A stretch of 17,431 nucleotides of DNA from CAXMST01 sp963790085 (GTDB lineage: Bacteria > Actinomycetota > Thermoleophilia > Solirubrobacterales > 70-9): NCBI GenBank assembly GCA_963790085.1, contig CAWBNH010000003.1, forward strand, positions 1 through 17,431, given 5' to 3'. The notes under the pieces are model-generated. The model had not been told where the DNA came from and ran no database searches. It was given only the letters and a program-made list of their open reading frames with translations. Both the position numbers and the translations under genes were made by a program. How positions within the stretch are numbered: the first letter of the stretch is position 1; each line of letters opens with the position of its first letter. Shown here one piece after another: positions 1 to 7,053 of this stretch.

Positions 1-53
1 CCGCCGCGAGGGATGCTCTGTGAGCAAACACTAAGCGTCAGGTTAGCGAGATA

Positions 54-81
54 CGAGGCGGACCGCACGGCGGCCGCCTCG
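54..81. other. 8-bp inverted repeat upstream of the HD-domain gene
   Basis: An 8-bp perfect inverted repeat, CGAGGCGG at 54-61 and CCGCCTCG at 74-81, has a 12-nt loop. A second overlapping palindrome (77-90, CCTCG/CGAGG) could compete with it. There is no T tract, so it is not a convincing terminator. It could be an operator, the end of an upstream unit, or chance in GC-rich DNA. The rest of 1-142 holds nothing else convincing except the TATCCT at 93-98. Confidence 0.25.
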
Positions 82-92
82 ATCGCGAGGCG

Positions 93-98
93 TATCCT
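93..98 (+). promoter_or_regulatory. Possible -10 element (TATCCT) for the HD-domain gene
   Basis: TATCCT fits the TANNNT form of bacterial -10 elements and is AT-rich against its surroundings. No good -35 is seen at the expected distance. It would give a leader of about 40 nt before the ATG at 143, which has its own ribosome binding site. Confidence 0.3.
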
Positions 99-128
99 CT
101 TTCAGCGACCGGTCGGCGGCGACGCAAC

Positions 129-133
129 GGAGG
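129..133 (+). promoter_or_regulatory. Ribosome binding site GGAGG that sets the HD-domain gene start
   Basis: A consensus GGAGG lies 9 nt before the ATG at 143. It supports that start and makes this gene leadered, unlike several other first genes in the window. Confidence 0.7.
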
Positions 134-142
134 CAACGGCAG

Positions 143-700
143 ATGGAAACCGTCAGTTTCACGCGCATGGATGAGGGAACGACCGAGGACTTCGAGCTGC
201 TCGACCGGCTCGAAGCCCGCTACATCGAGTCGCTCCCCGATCGCCTGCTCGCGGCGGTCCGGGCGCTCGAGGACTCGCTGGCCGGCTATCAGGTGAGTCG
301 CTACGAGCATTCGCTGCAGTCCGCGACGCGGGCGCTTCGCGACGGGCGCTCGGAGGAGTACGTCGTCGCCGCCCTGCTGCACGACATCGGCGACGTGCTC
401 GCCCCGCATACCCACGGGGAGATGGTGGGCGCCGTCCTCGGCCCCTACATCTCGCCGGAGATCACCTGGATCGTCGCCCACCACGGCGTCTTCCAGATCT
501 ACCACTACGGCCACGCCACCGGCGACGACCCCGACGCGCGGGATCGCTACCGCGACCATCCCCAGTTCGATGCCTGCGCCGAGTTCTGTCGGCTCTACGA
601 CCAGAACTGCTTCGATCCCGACTACGACTCGCTGCCGCTCGAGCACTTCGAACCGATGCTGCGGCGGGTCTTCGCCGCCCCCCGATACCTCGAGCGCTGA
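143..700 (+). CDS. HD-domain protein (COG4341-like; possible metal hydrolase or diiron oxygenase)
   Basis: This is a 185-residue soluble protein with a full HD-superfamily metal-ligand set: His56 in YEHSLQSA, the HD pair His80-Asp81 in ALLHDIGD, His91 (or His89), His113/His114 in AHHG, and Asp153 in LYDQ. The layout and flanking residues resemble the small single-domain HD proteins grouped as predicted HD phosphohydrolases. The same pattern is shared by PhnZ and inositol-oxygenase relatives, which hold two irons and oxidise substrates instead of hydrolysing phosphate esters. The substrate cannot be read from the sequence. The start is ATG with GGAGG 9 nt upstream. The gene converges on the adenine methylase at 738, leaving a 37-nt gap. 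No phosphonate or inositol genes are nearby. The HD assignment is firm; the chemistry is open. Confidence 0.8.
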   Translation: METVSFTRMDEGTTEDFELLDRLEARYIESLPDRLLAAVRALEDSLAGYQVSRYEHSLQSATRALRDGRSEEYVVAALLHDIGDVLAPHTHGEMVGAVLGPYISPEITWIVAHHGVFQIYHYGHATGDDPDARDRYRDHPQFDACAEFCRLYDQNCFDPDYDSLPLEHFEPMLRRVFAAPRYLER

Positions 701-726
701 TCGACCGGGAGCCTGGGCGCCGGGAC

Positions 727-756
727 GAGGGCGCCGGCTAGGCAGCGCGCGCCCTC
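727..756. terminator. Weak hairpin between convergent genes
   Basis: GAGGGCGC (727-734) can pair with GCGCCCTC (749-756) around a 14-nt loop. It lies between the HD gene and the stop codon of the minus-strand methylase and overlaps the methylase 3' end. It has no T tract on either strand, so at best it is a weak bidirectional terminator. It could also be chance, given the GC content. Confidence 0.25.
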
Positions 757-1796
757 GCCGGGTCGATCGCCGCCGCCGCCGCCGCGACGGCGCCGGCATC
801 CGGGCCGACGACGAACAGGTGCTCGGTGTTGCGCAGATGGGAGACGCGGCCGACGCGCTGTCCGCTCGGGTTGTGGATCCCGATCCTGGCGCCGACATAG
901 CGGTCGAAGGCGAAGGCGACCGGCCGCAGGTGCCCGCGCTCGGCGAGCAGCGACTCGAGGGCGCCGAGCTCGTGGAAGCCCTCGTCGCTGAACGAGACCA
1001 GCATCAGCGGAGGTGTCAGCGCCCCGATCAATCGGCTCAGCGCCGGCCACGACTCGCGTCGCCGGTTGTAGTCGCTCTTCGTCGTCTTGCAGTCGAGCCG
1101 CTTGCACGCGATTCCGTAGCTCTCGGGGGCGTCCCATCGGATCAGCGTCTCCCAGACGTGATAGTTCGAGAAGTACGAGTGCTGGTTGTAGGGGGGGTCC
1201 AGATAGACGCAGTCGACGCCTCCGAGCTCGGCCGCGAGCTGGTTGGCGTCGCGGCGCAGGCTGCGCCCCGGGGGGCCCTCGACGACGTCCGGCTCCCGCA
1301 GCTCGAGCTGGTTGTAGGAGCGGCGTGCCCAGCGCTTGACGTAGGCCATCTGCAGGCCGCAGGTGGAGTCGACCCGGTCGGCCGCCTCGAGCAGGCTGGT
1401 CAGCAACAGGGCCCGCTCGACGCGACTGGTGTCGAGGTGGTCGATCTCGGAGCGAATCGCGTCGATCCGCATCCCGTTGTGCGGCTGAAAGAAGCGAGAG
1501 CGGACGCAGAACGTCTCGGTGAAGTAGCCGTGCTCGGGCCTGACGCCGCGCAGGTGGTCGAGCAGCTCGGCGAGGCGCACCCGATCCTCCGCCGTCGCCT
1601 CGATATAGGCGATCCCGAGGACCTCGCTGTAGGTGGCGACGTCGTTCGAGAGCACCGTCAGACCACGCCGTCGGCAGGCCTGGCCGACGCGCGTCGTGCC
1701 CGCGAACAGGTCGCAGATCGAGGTCGCGCCGAGCCGCGCGGCCGCCTCCGCGATCTCGGCCGCCAGCAACCGTTTCGAGCCGATGTACTTGATCAC
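738..1796 (-). CDS. D12-class (alpha) DNA adenine-N6 methyltransferase
   Basis: A 352-residue methyltransferase that would transfer a methyl group from S-adenosylmethionine to N6 of adenine in a specific DNA site. Motifs occur in D12/alpha order. KYIGSKR (residues 3-9, motif X) comes first. DLFAGTTRVG (29-38, motif I, cofactor loop) follows. The catalytic motif IV, YLDPPYN, is at 198-204, with a likely target-recognition stretch of about 150 residues between them. NTEHLFVV near residue 323 is a typical late strand, and the tail is Ala-rich. GTG at 1796 is chosen because it places motif X at the very N-terminus, although the frame stays open upstream. A TACGCT hexamer 6 nt before the GTG suggests a leaderless mRNA. 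The gene is divergent from a second methyltransferase 69 nt away. No restriction enzyme is seen. Recognition sequence unknown. Confidence 0.9.
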   Translation of the reverse strand: MIKYIGSKRLLAAEIAEAAARLGATSICDLFAGTTRVGQACRRRGLTVLSNDVATYSEVLGIAYIEATAEDRVRLAELLDHLRGVRPEHGYFTETFCVRSRFFQPHNGMRIDAIRSEIDHLDTSRVERALLLTSLLEAADRVDSTCGLQMAYVKRWARRSYNQLELREPDVVEGPPGRSLRRDANQLAAELGGVDCVYLDPPYNQHSYFSNYHVWETLIRWDAPESYGIACKRLDCKTTKSDYNRRRESWPALSRLIGALTPPLMLVSFSDEGFHELGALESLLAERGHLRPVAFAFDRYVGARIGIHNPSGQRVGRVSHLRNTEHLFVVGPDAGAVAAAAAAIDPARARAA

Positions 1797-1802
1797 GCGG
1801 CC

Positions 1803-1808
1803 AGCGTA
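1803..1808 (-). promoter_or_regulatory. Candidate -10 (TACGCT) for the leaderless D12 methyltransferase
   Basis: Read on the minus strand, TACGCT fits TANNNT and ends exactly 6 nt before the GTG start at 1796. That would put transcription initiation at or next to the start codon. No SD-like sequence stands at the normal distance, and no -35 is evident. Confidence 0.45.
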
Positions 1809-1853
1809 TCCCGCCGCTCGGCGAGGCGATCGGGGTCGGACCGGGCCGGGACC

Positions 1854-1859
1854 TAGGAT
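1854..1859 (+). promoter_or_regulatory. Candidate -10 (TAGGAT) for the leaderless beta-class methyltransferase
   Basis: TAGGAT fits TANNNT and ends exactly 6 nt before the GTG at 1866, mirroring the divergent gene. There is no SD at a usable distance. The two promoters would lie back to back within 57 bp, so a single bound protein could affect both. Confidence 0.5.
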
Positions 1860-1865
1860 CCGGGT

Positions 1866-2735
1866 GTGAGCAGCGGCGCCGATCGCGGGGACGAGGTGGT
1901 GATCCATGGCGACTGCCGGGAGGTCCTGCCGACCCTGGGGGACGCCGGCTTCCGGCTGATCTACATCGATCCGCCGTTCAACTCGGGCAAGCGGCAGCGT
2001 CGGCGCACGCTCGGGACCGTCGCCGATCCGCGCAACGGCGACCGGACCGGATTCGCGGGTCGCCGCTACCGCTCGCGCCTGCTCAGCGATCTCTCGTTCG
2101 CCGACAGCTTCGGCGACTACCTCGGCTTCATCGAGGGCCCGCTGCGCGAGGCCCACCGCCTGCTCGACGAGCGCGGCACCCTGTACGTCCACCTCGACTA
2201 TCGCGAGGCGCACTACGTGAAGCTGCTGCTCGACGAGATCTTCGGCCGCGAGAGCTTTCTGAACGAGATCATCTGGGCCTACGACTTCGGCGGCCGCAGC
2301 AGACGGCGCTGGCCGGCGAAGCACGACACGATCCTCGTCTACGTCAAGGACGCCGACCGGTATCACTTCGACCCCGGGGCGGTCGACCGCGAGCCGTACA
2401 TGGCGCCGGGACTGGTCGGCGCCGAGAAGGCCGCGCGCGGCAAGCTCCCGACCGACGTCTGGTGGCACACGATCGTCCCGACCAACGGCTCCGAGAAGAC
2501 CGGCTATCCGACGCAGAAGCCGGAGGGGGTCCTGCGTCGGATCGTCGCTGCCTCGAGCGCTGAGGGCGACCGTTGCCTCGACTTCTTCGCCGGCAGCGGC
2601 ACGCTCGGCGCCGTCGCCCGCGACCTCGGCCGGCGCTTCGTCCTGGTCGACTCGAGCGCCGAGGCGATCGAGGTCATCAGCCGCCGCCTCGGGCTCGAGC
2701 CCCGGGGCTCGACGGCGGACGCCGACGTCGCGTAG
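1866..2735 (+). CDS. Beta-class site-specific DNA methyltransferase (N6-adenine or N4-cytosine)
   Basis: A 289-residue DNA methyltransferase of the N4/N6 family. The catalytic motif IV, YIDPPFNSG (33-41), precedes the cofactor-binding part. Motif X, GYPTQKPE (213-220), and motif I, DFFAGSGTLG (239-248), lie near the C-terminus and are followed by VLVDSS (259-264). This IV-to-X-to-I order defines the beta class, which includes CcrM and M.HinfI. A DPP[YF] motif does not by itself separate adenine-N6 from cytosine-N4 methylation. The target-recognition region probably lies between about residues 140 and 210. It is compact but complete, with no frameshift. It starts with GTG right after a TAGGAT element. 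It is divergent from the alpha-class methyltransferase and followed after 10 nt by a glutaredoxin-like gene. No cognate endonuclease is in the window. Confidence 0.9.
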   Translation: MSSGADRGDEVVIHGDCREVLPTLGDAGFRLIYIDPPFNSGKRQRRRTLGTVADPRNGDRTGFAGRRYRSRLLSDLSFADSFGDYLGFIEGPLREAHRLLDERGTLYVHLDYREAHYVKLLLDEIFGRESFLNEIIWAYDFGGRSRRRWPAKHDTILVYVKDADRYHFDPGAVDREPYMAPGLVGAEKAARGKLPTDVWWHTIVPTNGSEKTGYPTQKPEGVLRRIVAASSAEGDRCLDFFAGSGTLGAVARDLGRRFVLVDSSAEAIEVISRRLGLEPRGSTADADVA

Positions 2736-2738
2736 GGT
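2733..2738 (+). promoter_or_regulatory. Possible -10 (TAGGGT) overlapping the methyltransferase stop codon
   Basis: TAGGGT begins with the TAG stop of the upstream methyltransferase and ends 7 nt before the next ATG. AGGG inside it could instead be a weak ribosome binding site 8 nt from the start, so its role is ambiguous. Confidence 0.3.
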
Positions 2739-2745
2739 CTCGACC

Positions 2746-3057
2746 ATGAGGCTGTTCGTCTGCTGGGACACCCGCGCCCATCACCCGCTTCTAGGTGACC
2801 ATCCCTGTGGGCAGGCCTACGAGGCGTTGATCGAGGCAGGCTATGAGCCCGAGGTCGTCAAGGCCCGCGGCTGGGCGGCGCTGCCGGACTTCCTCAACAA
2901 CTCGGCCGGCCGCCGCGAGGTTCGCGAGCTCAGCGGCGGCAACGACGAGGTCCCCGCGGTGGTGCTCGACTCGGGCGAGTTCATCCAGGGGAGCGACGAG
3001 ATCGTCGGGTGGGCCGCGGCCAACCCCGCCTCCTCGGCCTCGGCAGCCTCCTCCTGA
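2746..3057 (+). CDS. Glutaredoxin / GST N-terminal-domain-like thioredoxin-fold protein
   Basis: A 103-residue single-domain thioredoxin-fold protein. A first strand (RLFVCWD, residues 2-8) is followed by HPCGQAYEALIEAGYEPEVV (19-38), the position of a glutaredoxin active site and first helix. The site reads C21-G-Q-A24, so it has one cysteine where dithiol glutaredoxins have CPYC. Cys6 is in the first strand. The cis-proline loop is EVPAVVLDSGE (Pro70), and GSDEI follows as the usual helix cap. It looks like a stand-alone GST N-terminal domain or monothiol glutaredoxin, and the thiol partner is unknown. The C-terminus is a short Ala/Ser-rich tail. It lies 10 nt after the methyltransferase, so the two could be co-transcribed, but a functional link is not implied. 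Confidence 0.72.
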   Translation: MRLFVCWDTRAHHPLLGDHPCGQAYEALIEAGYEPEVVKARGWAALPDFLNNSAGRREVRELSGGNDEVPAVVLDSGEFIQGSDEIVGWAAANPASSASAASS

Positions 3058-3106
3058 GCCCGGCCCGGAGCGCTTGATCGGCGGCGCGATCCCGCCGCTG
3101 CGCTTC

Positions 3107-3112
3107 TATCCT
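3107..3112 (+). promoter_or_regulatory. Candidate -10 (TATCCT) for the membrane protein gene
   Basis: TATCCT ends 8 nt before the ATG at 3121. Initiation about 7 nt downstream would leave a 5' leader of 0-2 nt. No SD sequence precedes the ATG. A TTGATC at 3074-3079 is too far (27 nt) to be its -35. Confidence 0.45.
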
Positions 3113-3120
3113 CGCCCGTC

Positions 3121-5076
3121 ATGGTCGGCACCTACGCCGCCGCACTTGTCGTGATCGGCGCCTCGGTGCCGGTCGGCGCCGCGGTGCTCGCGCTCGCCGG
3201 TCGGCGGCGTTGGTCATGGATCGCACCGGCCCTGGGACTGGCGGTGATCACGGTGCTCGCCTGGCTCGCGGTCAGGCTTCCCGGGGAGGGAGCCAGCGCC
3301 CTGATCGCGGTGGTCGCGCTCGCGGTCGCCTCGGCGCCGCTGGCGCTGCCGAGAGTCGGCTTCGGCGTCGAGCAGCTCCGGGAGGGGGCAGCGGCCGCTC
3401 TGATCACGCTGCTCGTCGCATCGATCCCGTTCGCGGCCGAGGGGCATTTCGGGATCCTCGGCACCGGGTTCAACGTCGATATGTCCCAGCACCTGTTCGT
3501 CGCCGACTGGCTCGCCTCGCAGCTGGCGCCGGCCCCGCCGCTGATCGATCAGGGCTACCCGGTCGGCCCGCACGCGCTCGCGGTCGCGACGGCCGAGCTG
3601 CCCGGCGGGAACCTGGCACTGGCGTTCAGCGGCGTCACGATCGCCGTTCCGGTGCTGGCGGCGCTGACCGCACTGGCCGGCACTCGCCGGCTCGGCCCGC
3701 GCAGGGGCACCGTCGCCGCGGTGCTCGTCGCCGTGCCCTACCTGGTCGCTTCCTACCTCGCTCAGGGTGCCTTCAAGGAGCTGTTCGAGGCGCTGTTCGT
3801 GCTCGGATTCGCGCTCTGGCTGCACCAACTCCGCTCCGCTGACCTCGAGGCCCGAGGCTTCGCCCTGCCGGGAGCCGTGCTCGCCGCCGGCGCCCTGTAC
3901 TCGTACAGCGGCCCGGGCCTCGCCTGGATCGGGGGCACCCTGCTGATCTGGGCAGCGCTCGAGCTGATCGTCGACCGGCGGCGCGCGCTAAGCCGCGTTC
4001 GGGCCGCGCTGCCGGCGATCGTCGTCGCGGTCGCGGTGCTGCTCGTCGCCGTCGCCCCGGAGGCATCCCGGATCGCGGAGTTCGGGGGCAGCGCCGGCAA
4101 CGTCGCCGACGCCCGCGATTCCGAGCCGCGGGCCGCGGCCGGCCTCTGGGCCCAGCGGGCAGCGAGCGACGCGGGCGGCGCCCGGACCGCCGGCGGTGAC
4201 TCCGGCGACGGAACGGAGAGCCTCGACCTCTTCGACGACGACCTCGGCAACCTGTTCGGCGACGTGCCGCCGCTGGAGATGCTGGGGATCTGGCCGAGCG
4301 GCGACTTCCGCGTCGAGCCGGGCGGCGGCGCGGTGCCGGCCCCGCTCTTCTACCTCGGGGCGCTGATCGGGCTCGCGGCGCTGGCCGTCGGGCTCCGGGC
4401 GGCCGTCCGGGCCCGGGAGACGGCGCTGCCGGCGGCGCTGGCGGCCGCGCTCGTGATCTGGCTGGCGGCGCTGCTGGTCAGCACGCCGTATGCGACGGCG
4501 AAGGCGCTGATGATGATCGCGCCGCCGCTGACCCTGATCGCGGCGCGCGGTGTCCTCGACCCGCGGTTCTGCTCGCTGCGCTCGCTGCCGGCCGCGGCGG
4601 CTGCGAGGGGCCGGTCGGCGCTCGCCGTGGCGTTCGTGCTCGCAGCCGCCGGCTCGTCCGCGCTCGCCCTCGCCAACGCCCCGGTCGGGCCCGAGCGCTA
4701 CACGGCGGGGATCGCGAAGCTGCGGGCGCAGCTCACCGGCGAGCCGGTCCTGCTTCTGGCTCCGTCGGGCCAGCTCGCCGATCGTCACGGTGCCGCCTTC
4801 TACGGCTGGGAGCTGCGCGGCGCGCGGCCGATCTGCGTCGCCGCCTTCCCCGACGACGCCGACCGATTCGACGCACCGGCGCCGGCCGGCATTCGCTACG
4901 TGATCACGCTCGGCGGCAAGTCCGATCCGCCGTTCGACGATCTCAGCGAGGCCTCGCGCAGGCGTCGGGTCGCGCTCTGGGAGGTGGACGGCTTCGACCC
5001 GGCGACGGCGCCGCTGGTCGCCCTCGACCCGGACGAGCCGACGAGCTGCGACCTCGGCCTGCCGTCGCCCGACTAG
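3121..5076 (+). CDS. Polytopic membrane protein, GT-C glycosyltransferase-like, function unknown
   Basis: A 651-residue integral membrane protein with about 13-14 hydrophobic segments in two groups. Roughly ten lie between residues 5 and 325 and four between about 405 and 520. A hydrophilic, Gly/Asp-rich loop (about 325-400) separates the groups, and a soluble tail of about 125 residues follows. The first larger loop has NVDMSQH (Asp120, His124) and then QGYPVGPHALA. A late segment contains PYATAKAL (456-463). An acidic residue in the first external loop of a many-pass protein recalls GT-C glycosyltransferases, which use polyprenyl-phosphate sugars. This is a structural analogy, not a recognised family. 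No cell-wall or glycan genes are adjacent. It is followed after 13 nt by thrS, whose putative -10 overlaps its stop codon. The coding assignment is secure; the function is not. Confidence 0.8.
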   Translation: MVGTYAAALVVIGASVPVGAAVLALAGRRRWSWIAPALGLAVITVLAWLAVRLPGEGASALIAVVALAVASAPLALPRVGFGVEQLREGAAAALITLLVASIPFAAEGHFGILGTGFNVDMSQHLFVADWLASQLAPAPPLIDQGYPVGPHALAVATAELPGGNLALAFSGVTIAVPVLAALTALAGTRRLGPRRGTVAAVLVAVPYLVASYLAQGAFKELFEALFVLGFALWLHQLRSADLEARGFALPGAVLAAGALYSYSGPGLAWIGGTLLIWAALELIVDRRRALSRVRAALPAIVVAVAVLLVAVAPEASRIAEFGGSAGNVADARDSEPRAAAGLWAQRAASDAGGARTAGGDSGDGTESLDLFDDDLGNLFGDVPPLEMLGIWPSGDFRVEPGGGAVPAPLFYLGALIGLAALAVGLRAAVRARETALPAALAAALVIWLAALLVSTPYATAKALMMIAPPLTLIAARGVLDPRFCSLRSLPAAAAARGRSALAVAFVLAAAGSSALALANAPVGPERYTAGIAKLRAQLTGEPVLLLAPSGQLADRHGAAFYGWELRGARPICVAAFPDDADRFDAPAPAGIRYVITLGGKSDPPFDDLSEASRRRRVALWEVDGFDPATAPLVALDPDEPTSCDLGLPSPD

Positions 5077-5079
5077 CAT
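5074..5079 (+). promoter_or_regulatory. Candidate -10 (TAGCAT) for thrS, overlapping a stop codon
   Basis: TAGCAT begins with the TAG stop of the membrane protein gene and ends 10 nt before the thrS ATG. Initiation about 7 nt downstream would give a leader of only 3-4 nt. No SD is seen before the ATG, so a near-leaderless mRNA or coupling to the upstream gene are the options. Confidence 0.35.
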
Positions 5080-5089
5080 TGCCGGCTCG

Positions 5090-7018
5090 ATGAGCGCGCT
5101 CAAAGTCAAGCTGCCGGACGGCACGAACCTCGAGCTGGAGGACGGGGCAACCGGGGCCGATGCGGCCGCGGCGATCGGGCCGGGCCTGGCCAGGGCGGCG
5201 CTCGCCGCCAGGGTCGACGGTGAGCTCCGCGATCTCGCGGCCCCGCTGCCCGACGGCGCCGAGCTCGAGATCGTCACCGACCGCAGCGAGGGGGCGCTCG
5301 AGCTGATCCGCCACGATGCCGCGCACGTGATGGCGACCGCCGTCTGCGAGCTCTGGCCGGGCACGCGGGTCTCGATCGGCCCGCCGATCAAGGACGGCTT
5401 CTACTACGACTTCGAGTTCCCGGCGGGCGTCTCGATCTCGGAGGCCGACTTCCCGGCGATCGAGGCGAGGATGGCGGAGCACATCGCCGCCGACGAGCCC
5501 TTCGAGCGCACCGACATCCCGGTGGCCGAGGCGGTGGAGCGATTCGAGGGCGAGGACCAGCCCTACAAGGTCGAGCTGGTCGAGGACCTGGTTCGCGACG
5601 AGGGGACGGAGACCGTCTCGCTGTACCGCAACGGGCCGTTCACGGATCTCTGCCGTGGCCCTCATGCACCCTCGACCGGGCGGATCAAGGCCGTGAAGCT
5701 GAACTCGGTCGCCGGCGCCTATTGGCGCGGCGACGAGACGCGACAGATGCTGACCCGTCTCTACGGGACCGCCTTCTTCAGCAAGCAGGACCTCGAGGCT
5801 CAGGTCGAGCGGATCGAGCAGGCACGGGAGCGCGACCACCGCAGGCTGGGCCCCGAGCTCGGGCTGTTCACGATGCTGCCGGAGGCGCCGGGAATGCCGT
5901 TCTGGCTGCCACAGGGGACGGTGCTGCTGCGCCTGATTCGCGAGCAGGTCGACGCGCAGCTCCGCAAGCGTGGCTACGAGGAGATCAAGACCCCGGAGAT
6001 CCTCGACGAGGAGCTCTGGCATCGCTCCGGCCACTACGAGAACTACCGGGAGAACATGTTCTTCGCCGAGCCGGCCGAGCGCGATCGCTCGGACGAGCGG
6101 CGGTTCGCGGTCAAGCCGATGAACTGTCCCGGCGCCTGTCTGGTGTTCGCCTCCGAGCGCCACTCCTACCGGGAGCTGCCGCTGCGGCTGGCCGAGTACG
6201 GGCACGTCTCGCGCTTCGAGCGCGAGGGGGTTCTGCACGGGCTGCTCCGGGTCAGGGCCTTCACCCAGGACGACGCCCACGTGTTCTGTACGCCGGAGCA
6301 GATCGAGGGCGAGGTGATCGACATCTGCGAGGCGATCGACGAGCTCTACGCCGCGTTCGGCTTCGACGATGTCAGCGTCGAGCTCTCGACCAAGCCGGAG
6401 AAGGCGATCGGCAGCGAAGCGCAGTGGGAGCAGGCGGAGGCGGCGCTGGCGACGGCGCTCGACGCCCAGGGACGCGAGTACCAGGTGAACCCGGGCGACG
6501 GCGCCTTCTACGGTCCGAAGATCGACTTCCACGTGACCGACGCCCTGGGGCGCTCCTGGCAGCTCGGGACCTGCCAGCTCGACTTCTCGATGCCGGAGCG
6601 GTTCGAGCTCGCCTATCAGGGGGCCGACAACGCCGAGCACCGGCCGGTGATGATCCACCGGGCCCTGCTCGGCTCGATGGAGCGCTTCGCTGGGATCCTG
6701 ATCGAGCACCACGCCGGCCGCTTCCCGGCCTGGCTGGCGCCGACCCAGGCCGTGATCCTGCCGGTGGCGGATCGCCATCTCGACGCCGCCCGCGCGCTGC
6801 TGGTCGAGCTTCGCGAGCTCGGGGTTCGCGCCAGGGTCGACGAGCGCTCGGAATCGGTCGGCAAGAAGATCCGCGACGCCGAGCTCTCGAAGGCGCCGTT
6901 GATGCTCGTGCTCGGCGACCGCGAGGCCGAGGCCGGGGAGCCCTCGGTCCGCTCGCATGCAGAGGGTGAGCTCGGCCAGATGCCGGCCGCAGCCGTGGTC
7001 GAGCGGCTCGCCGCCTAG
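5090..7018 (+). CDS. thrS: Threonyl-tRNA synthetase
   Basis: A class II aminoacyl-tRNA synthetase that charges tRNA-Thr in the cytoplasm. At 642 residues it equals the E. coli length. A TGS domain (about 1-62) leads. The N2 editing domain follows, with its His75-xxx-His79 pair and the later Cys188-xxx-His192, so hydrolysis of Ser-tRNA-Thr should be intact. The catalytic core has the zinc ligands Cys346 (MNCPG), His397 (DDAHVF) and His523 (MIHRALLGS), each 12 positions after the E. coli equivalents. Motif 2 lies around RFEREGVLHGLLRVRAFTQD. The anticodon-binding domain starts near PAWLAPTQAVILPVADRH. It precedes infC as in many bacteria, but a promoter and a 147-nt gap separate them. There is no room upstream (13 nt) for an operator or T-box leader. 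Confidence 0.98.
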   Translation: MSALKVKLPDGTNLELEDGATGADAAAAIGPGLARAALAARVDGELRDLAAPLPDGAELEIVTDRSEGALELIRHDAAHVMATAVCELWPGTRVSIGPPIKDGFYYDFEFPAGVSISEADFPAIEARMAEHIAADEPFERTDIPVAEAVERFEGEDQPYKVELVEDLVRDEGTETVSLYRNGPFTDLCRGPHAPSTGRIKAVKLNSVAGAYWRGDETRQMLTRLYGTAFFSKQDLEAQVERIEQARERDHRRLGPELGLFTMLPEAPGMPFWLPQGTVLLRLIREQVDAQLRKRGYEEIKTPEILDEELWHRSGHYENYRENMFFAEPAERDRSDERRFAVKPMNCPGACLVFASERHSYRELPLRLAEYGHVSRFEREGVLHGLLRVRAFTQDDAHVFCTPEQIEGEVIDICEAIDELYAAFGFDDVSVELSTKPEKAIGSEAQWEQAEAALATALDAQGREYQVNPGDGAFYGPKIDFHVTDALGRSWQLGTCQLDFSMPERFELAYQGADNAEHRPVMIHRALLGSMERFAGILIEHHAGRFPAWLAPTQAVILPVADRHLDAARALLVELRELGVRARVDERSESVGKKIRDAELSKAPLMLVLGDREAEAGEPSVRSHAEGELGQMPAAAVVERLAA

Positions 7019-7045
7019 ACCCGGCTTGCCAGACCTGCATATACT
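7016..7045 (+). promoter_or_regulatory. Promoter of the infC-rpmI-rplT operon
   Basis: TATACT at 7040-7045 is the best -10 in the window (5 of 6 consensus). TAGACC at 7016-7021 is a 4-of-6 match to TTGACA with an 18-nt spacer, and it overlaps the thrS stop codon. Initiation is predicted near 7052, giving an infC leader of about 113 nt. A TTGCCA at 7026-7031 is a better -35 hexamer, but its spacer is only 8 nt. Confidence 0.6.
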
Positions 7046-7053
7046 TCCGCGCA

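Noticed and set aside
1797..2771. N-terminal extension of the D12 methyltransferase frame to 2771
   Set aside because: The frame is open, but it lies antisense to the beta-class methyltransferase. Motif X, which starts this family, begins right after the GTG at 1796.
1..3057. Mobile element or phage defence island around the methyltransferases
   Set aside because: There is no integrase, transposase, tRNA target, flanking repeat or shift in base composition. A defence role for the pair cannot be claimed from what is here.
3080..3096. GGCGG/CCGCC hairpin between 3058 and 3120 as a terminator
   Set aside because: It has a five-base stem and no T tract. Such pairs arise often by chance in this composition.
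5077..5089. T-box or translational operator in front of thrS
   Set aside because: Only 13 nt separate the genes, and nothing in the end of the membrane protein gene resembles a T-box specifier or tRNA-mimic leader.
7026..7031. TTGCCA as the -35 of the infC promoter
   Set aside because: It matches consensus well, but the spacer to TATACT is only 8 nt, far too short. TAGACC at 7016 with an 18-nt spacer is preferred.
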